64,000 bases of DNA, taken from assembly GCA_029212785.1 (NCBI GenBank), contig JARGOG010000001.1:46658-110657 (forward strand). Direction: 5' to 3'. Both the position numbers and the translations under genes were made by a program. Shown here in pieces: positions 60,246 to 64,000 of the stretch. The stretch's first letter is position 1. Every line of letters starts with the position of its first letter. The DNA comes from Thalassobaculaceae bacterium. GTDB lineage: Bacteria > Pseudomonadota > Alphaproteobacteria > Thalassobaculales > Thalassobaculaceae. The notes below the pieces were generated by a model. The model saw only the letters and a list, made by a program, of their open reading frames with translations. It ran no database searches and was not told the DNA's origin.

Positions 60246-61505
60246 TCAGATCCCCAGCCAATCCCGCGCCTTCACCCAGGCCATGCCGGCGACCAGGGCC
60301 GGCATGCGCAGCGGGCCGCCGGGGAAGGGCAGGTGGCGGACCTTCTCGAACAGCTTGAGGCGGCTGTCGTCGCCGGTGATCGCCTCGGCGATGATCTTGC
60401 CGGCGAGGCCGGTCAGCACCACGCCCTGGCCGGAGAAGCCCTGGGCGTGGAACACGTTCGGCGCGGTGCGGCCGATATCCGGAATGCGGTTGATGGTGAT
60501 GCCGATCAGCCCGCCCCAGAGGTGGTCGATCCGCACATCCGACAGGTCGGGGAAGACCCGGGCGATCTTGCGCCGCATGGTGCCCTCCAGCCCCGGTGGC
60601 GTGATCGCCGAATAGCTCGCCCCAGATCCGAACAGCAGGCGCCGGTCTTCGGTCAGCCGGAAGTAGTCGAGCGCCACGTTGCAGTCGGCCACCGCGACGT
60701 CCTGCGGGAACAGCTTGGCGGCGAGCTCTTCGGCGAGCGGCTCGGTCACGGCGACGAAGGAGGCGACCGGCATGACCTTGGCGCGCAGCTTCGCCACCAG
60801 GCCGCCGAGATAGGCATTGCCGCAATAGACGACCGTCCTGGCTGTGACCGCGCCGCCGGCGGTGCGCACCACCGTGCCGTCGACATCCAGCACGGCGCTG
60901 TGCTCGAACAGGGTCGCGCCGGCCGCCTCGGCGCCCCTGGCCAGGCCGTAGAGATAACGCAGCGGATGGATCTGGCCGCTCTCCGGGTCGACCATGGCGC
61001 CCATGAAGCGGTCGGAGCCGATCCACTCGCGGAGTTCCGCGCCCCGGATCATCTTCGGTCCGGCATAGCCCCAGGCCTGCCAGGCCTCGCAGACCCCGCG
61101 CATGCCGTCGAACTGCCGCTCGTTCAGGGTGGCGTGCAGGTAGCCGAAGCGCAGATCCGCATCCGGCGCATGGCGGGCGGCGCGGTCCTTGAGGTCCTCG
61201 ACGGCCTCGCGCGCCATGTCGAAGAACATCCGGGTGCCGTCCCGGCCGACCTGACGCTCGACCACCGAGACATCGGCGCTGAGGCTCTGCAGCACCTGGC
61301 CGCCGTTGCGGCCCGACGCGCCATAGCCGATGGTCTCGGCCTCCAGCAGCACCGTGTCGAGCCCGCGCTCGGCACAGTGCAGGGCGGTGGAGACCCCGGC
61401 CAGTCCGCCGCCGATCACGCAGACGTCGCAGCTCCGGTCGCCGATCAGACGGTCGCGTTCAGGAGCGGAAGCGGTCGCGTGATACCAGGTAAGCGGCGGC
61501 GTCAT
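60246..61505 (-). CDS. puuB: FAD-dependent oxidoreductase, PuuB-like (gamma-glutamylputrescine oxidase)
   Basis: A 419-residue DAO-type flavoprotein. The FAD-binding VCVIGGGLAGVSTALHCAERG (about residue 28) and GYGASGRNGGQV are the PuuB pattern, and FHAQGFSGQGVVLTGLAGK is the C-terminal FAD segment. PuuB oxidises gamma-glutamylputrescine to the aldehyde, after PuuA. The gene follows the glutamine-synthetase-like gene on the same strand, 15 bases apart, which supports the pathway call. A glycine or D-amino acid oxidase role is the alternative. Confidence 0.82.
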   Translation of the reverse strand: MTPPLTWYHATASAPERDRLIGDRSCDVCVIGGGLAGVSTALHCAERGLDTVLLEAETIGYGASGRNGGQVLQSLSADVSVVERQVGRDGTRMFFDMAREAVEDLKDRAARHAPDADLRFGYLHATLNERQFDGMRGVCEAWQAWGYAGPKMIRGAELREWIGSDRFMGAMVDPESGQIHPLRYLYGLARGAEAAGATLFEHSAVLDVDGTVVRTAGGAVTARTVVYCGNAYLGGLVAKLRAKVMPVASFVAVTEPLAEELAAKLFPQDVAVADCNVALDYFRLTEDRRLLFGSGASYSAITPPGLEGTMRRKIARVFPDLSDVRIDHLWGGLIGITINRIPDIGRTAPNVFHAQGFSGQGVVLTGLAGKIIAEAITGDDSRLKLFEKVRHLPFPGGPLRMPALVAGMAWVKARDWLGI

Positions 61506-61520
61506 GGGGCACCCAGCGGA

Positions 61521-62912
61521 TCAGACGGTTTTCAGGTACCAGGCCCATTCCAGCGGCGTGACCTCGGACTCGAAGTCCTGACGCTCGCTTTCCTTGACGG
61601 CATGGAACACATGGCGGAATTCCGCGCCGAGCCAGTCGGCGATGAACTGGCTTTCGCTGAACAGCTCGAGCGATTCCGCCCAGGTCTTCGGAACCGACGG
61701 TTCCTGTGACTCGTAGGCATTGCCGTCGACCGGCGCCGGCGCCTCGGCCTTGGTTTCGATGCCGTGCAGGATGGCGGCCAGGATCGCGGCGCCGGCGAGA
61801 TAGGGATTGGCATCGGCGCCGGCCACCCGATGCTCGATCCGCGTCGCGTCCGGGGAGGAGGCGGGAACGCGGAAGGCGCAGGTCCGGTTGTTGTAGCCCC
61901 AGCAGGCCGAGAGTGGGACGTAGGAGTTCGGCCGGATCCGGCGATAGGCGTTCGCGGTCGGCGCGAACAGGGCCATGCAGTCGTTCATCGTCTGGCACAG
62001 GCCGCCGACCGCATGGCGCAGGGCGGGCGAGCCGTGCTCCGGATCCTCGTCGCTGGCGAAGATGTTGTTGCCGTCGGCATCCAGCACGCTGACATGCATG
62101 TGCAGGCCGTTGCCGGTCTCGTCGCCGAACGGCTTGGCCATGAAGGTCGCGTTCATGCCATGGGCCCGGGCCACGCCCTTGACCACGCGTTTCAGCATGA
62201 CCGCGTGGTCGGCCGCCTGGACCGGGTCATCCACGTGGGTGAGGTTGATCTCGAACTGGCCCGGGGCGTATTCGGCGGAGGCCGCCATGGCCGGAATGCC
62301 CTGCAACTGGCAGGCATTGGCCACGTCGTCCAGCACCGCTTCGAAGTCGTCGAGTTCGTCCAGGCCGTAGACCTGGGTCGTCGACTGGCGCGAGCCGGTC
62401 ACCGGGCTGATCGCCGGGCTCGGCGGCAGGTGCGCCTCGCGGGTTTTGTCGATCAGGTAGAATTCGAGCTCCAGCGCGACCACCGGCTTCCAGCCCTTGT
62501 CGGCGTAGCGCTGGGCGACGCGTTGCAGGACCACCCGCGGGTCGGCGTAGAACGGCGTGCCGTCCGGCTCGGCCATGGTCAGCATCACCTGGGCCGAGGG
62601 CCGGGCGGTCCAGGGGACCTGAACCAGGGATTCGGCGACCGGCCAGCAGGGATAGTCGGCGTCGCCGAGTTCCCACACGAGGCCGCTGGAATCGACGCTG
62701 TCGCCGGTCACGTCGGTGCCGAAGACGGATGCCGGGAAGGCCGCACCGTCCTTGAAGGTGCCCTTGAGCTGGTCGCGCCCGATGCGCTTGCCGCGGATCA
62801 CCCCGGACAGGTCGGGCAGCAGAACGTCGATCGTCGCCACCTCGGGATGCGCGTCGAGGAAGGTGGTCGCGATTTTCGGCGAAGGCACGGAGTCGGGGCG
62901 GACGGTGGACAT
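61521..62912 (-). CDS. puuA: Glutamine synthetase family protein, PuuA-like (gamma-glutamylpolyamine synthetase)
   Basis: A 463-residue type-I GS-fold enzyme. The beta-Grasp start is IDVLLPDLSGVIRGKRIGRD, the ATP/metal segments ELEFYLIDK, SAEYAPGQFEINL and NGLHMHVSV, and the RRIRPNSYVPLSACWGYNN ATP-loop are visible. The RGKR start and the divergence from GlnA (no adenylylation Tyr loop) fit PuuA-type gamma-glutamylpolyamine ligases. It is the first gene of the puuAB-like unit and diverges from the metallo-hydrolase gene. PuuC and PuuD are not in the window, so the pathway is incomplete here. Confidence 0.86.
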   Translation of the reverse strand: MSTVRPDSVPSPKIATTFLDAHPEVATIDVLLPDLSGVIRGKRIGRDQLKGTFKDGAAFPASVFGTDVTGDSVDSSGLVWELGDADYPCWPVAESLVQVPWTARPSAQVMLTMAEPDGTPFYADPRVVLQRVAQRYADKGWKPVVALELEFYLIDKTREAHLPPSPAISPVTGSRQSTTQVYGLDELDDFEAVLDDVANACQLQGIPAMAASAEYAPGQFEINLTHVDDPVQAADHAVMLKRVVKGVARAHGMNATFMAKPFGDETGNGLHMHVSVLDADGNNIFASDEDPEHGSPALRHAVGGLCQTMNDCMALFAPTANAYRRIRPNSYVPLSACWGYNNRTCAFRVPASSPDATRIEHRVAGADANPYLAGAAILAAILHGIETKAEAPAPVDGNAYESQEPSVPKTWAESLELFSESQFIADWLGAEFRHVFHAVKESERQDFESEVTPLEWAWYLKTV

Positions 62913-63052
62913 GGTGATGAGACACTCAAAAGTTTACCGCTCATACCATGGCGCGAAGCTGGAGTGGAATGTGATCTTGCGCGGCGGCCGGGGCAACGTC
63001 GACACTCAACCCCTAATGTCATTCAGCCCATAAAGACATGAGGGAGGTTCCC

Positions 63053-63928
63053 ATGACGCTCCGCTTCTCCGTCGGCGATCTCCGGGTCGACCGGGTGATC
63101 GAACAGGAAATCCCGGGTTTCGATCCGTTCACCTTCCTGCCGACCCTGACTCCGGACCTGCTGGAAGCGAACCGGCACTGGCTGGAGCCGCTGAGCCTGG
63201 ACCCGGCCACCGGGCTGTTCATCTTTCCGATGCAGTCCTACGTGATCCGCACCGGCCGGCACACGATCCTGGTCGACAGCTGCGTCGGCAACCACAAGGA
63301 CCGGCCGACCCGACCGAACTGGCATCTGAAGACCGACACCACCTATCTGGACGCGCTGACCAAGGCCGGGCTCGGGGTCGAGGACATCGACTATGTCATG
63401 TGCACCCACCTGCACCCGGACCATGTCGGCTGGAACACGCAGCTTCTCGACGGGCGCTGGGTCCCGACCTTCCCGAACGCGAAGTACGTCTTCACGGCGA
63501 AGGAACTGGCGCATTGGACGGCCCGCAATGCGGAGACTCCGCTCCCGCATATCGTGGACAGCGTGCTGCCGGTGGTGGCGGCGGGACAGGTGGTCGAGGT
63601 GACCAGCGATCATGCCTTCGACGACTGTCTGCACCTGGAGCCGACGCCGGGCCACTCGCCGGACCACTACGCCGTCCACCTGACCTCGAACGGCTCCGAG
63701 GCGGTAATGATCGGCGACATGATCCACTCGCCGCTGCAGTGCCGCCATCCGGATCTGGTCGCCTTTCCGGATTTCGACAAGGAGCAGGCGAAGGCCACAC
63801 GGATCGCGATGATGGACAAGTACTGCGAGACGGACACGCTGATCTGCACAGCCCACTTCCGATCGCCCTCGGTCGGACATTTCGTGCGTCACGGCGATGC
63901 GTTCGACTTCGCCTTCCGGGAAGCGTGA
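63053..63928 (+). CDS. Metallo-beta-lactamase fold hydrolase
   Basis: A 291-residue MBL-fold protein. The zinc motif THLHPDHVGWN (HxHxDH) is at about residue 115, PGHSPDHY supplies the next His, GDMIHSPLQ the bridging Asp, and CTAHF the last His. The arrangement resembles quorum-quenching lactonases and related class-B hydrolases; FPMQSYVIRTGRHTILVDSC is the usual opening. AGGGAGG precedes the ATG at 63053; an upstream in-frame start is less good. Its stop overlaps the GTG of a GNAT gene. Substrate unknown; lactone or thioester possible. Confidence 0.86.
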   Translation: MTLRFSVGDLRVDRVIEQEIPGFDPFTFLPTLTPDLLEANRHWLEPLSLDPATGLFIFPMQSYVIRTGRHTILVDSCVGNHKDRPTRPNWHLKTDTTYLDALTKAGLGVEDIDYVMCTHLHPDHVGWNTQLLDGRWVPTFPNAKYVFTAKELAHWTARNAETPLPHIVDSVLPVVAAGQVVEVTSDHAFDDCLHLEPTPGHSPDHYAVHLTSNGSEAVMIGDMIHSPLQCRHPDLVAFPDFDKEQAKATRIAMMDKYCETDTLICTAHFRSPSVGHFVRHGDAFDFAFREA

Positions 63929-64000
63929 CCGGCACCGAGCGCGCGGTGGCGGTTCGGCCCGCCATCGCGACCGACATCGACGCCTTCTACGGGATCTCGC
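63925..64000 (+). CDS. GNAT family acetyltransferase, N-terminal part (truncated by window edge)
   Basis: A frame beginning at GTG 63925-63927 (overlapping the stop of the MBL gene as GTGA) and still open at the window end, giving 25 residues. The segment VRPAIATDIDAFYGIS is the typical first strand and helix of a GNAT acetyltransferase. It is translationally coupled to the metallo-hydrolase. The acetyl-CoA-binding motif lies outside the window. Confidence 0.55.
   Translation, partial: MTGTERAVAVRPAIATDIDAFYGIS

Noticed and set aside
1..64000. Search for CRISPR arrays, tRNA or rRNA genes, transposases, integrases and attachment sites
   Set aside because: No regularly spaced repeats, cloverleaf-like sequences, transposase frames or flanking duplications were recognised by reading.

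Overview
The window is dense, GC-rich bacterial chromosome (third codon positions mostly G or C, many ATGA/GTGA stop-start overlaps). It has no rRNA, tRNA, insertion sequence, phage or CRISPR that I can see. Gene content suggests an alphaproteobacterium, probably Rhodospirillales-like: a PAS_5 protein, a GGAAC-N16-CGTT promoter of the EcfG general-stress type before a hemerythrin gene, many peptide and branched-chain ABC importers, and HyuA/HyuB pairs. The genus cannot be fixed from sequence alone.

Layout. (1) 1-5535, minus: an edge-truncated Asp/Glu racemase, a PAS protein and a complete Liv-type ABC importer. (2) 5727-10257, plus: an IclR regulator, then HyuA1/HyuB1; an intergenic palindromic repeat, a stress-type promoter and a hemerythrin follow. 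(3) 11145-25571: an amide-catabolism island. Two paralogous amidase + small-subunit pairs (AtzE/AtzG-like) flank a five-gene peptide-type ABC importer, a cysteine hydrolase, an asparaginase-like enzyme and two EamA permeases; a GntR/FCD regulator closes the block. The motif TTGGATACAA recurs in its control regions, suggesting one regulon. (4) 25575-30365: HxlR/GST pair, N-carbamoyl-D-amino-acid hydrolase, LigI-like amidohydrolase, imidase/deacetylase-like protein and an ABM monooxygenase. (5) 30359-43526: a second peptide-type importer with two SDRs (minus), a divergent IclR regulator, then HyuA2/HyuB2 and a third SDR (plus). (6) 43624-52756: a LysE exporter, then a chemosensory cluster (MCP, CheR, CheB; facing them CheA, tandem CheW, receiver). 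CheB has a receiver without its phosphorylation residues, while a stand-alone CheB-type receiver lies in the opposing operon. (7) 52944-57958: a DUF7666-like protein, an unrecognised 580-residue protein, an SDR lacking its catalytic tyrosine, a CMD protein, a 3-hydroxyisobutyrate-dehydrogenase-like enzyme and a TTG-start small protein. (8) 58029-64000: an EamA permease, alanine dehydrogenase, PuuB/PuuA-like polyamine genes, a metallo-beta-lactamase-fold hydrolase and the start of a GNAT acetyltransferase.

How the genes work together: regions 1-5 read as three modules, each with an ABC importer and a local regulator (IclR, GntR, IclR) plus enzymes that open or deaminate amides, cyclic amides or N-carbamoyl compounds. 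All three importers have a strong stem-loop directly after the binding-protein gene, likely to keep that protein more abundant than the permeases. Regions 6-7 are signalling and miscellaneous oxidoreductases; region 8 is amino-acid and polyamine nitrogen use. All functions are inferred from recognised motifs and context; no searches were run.
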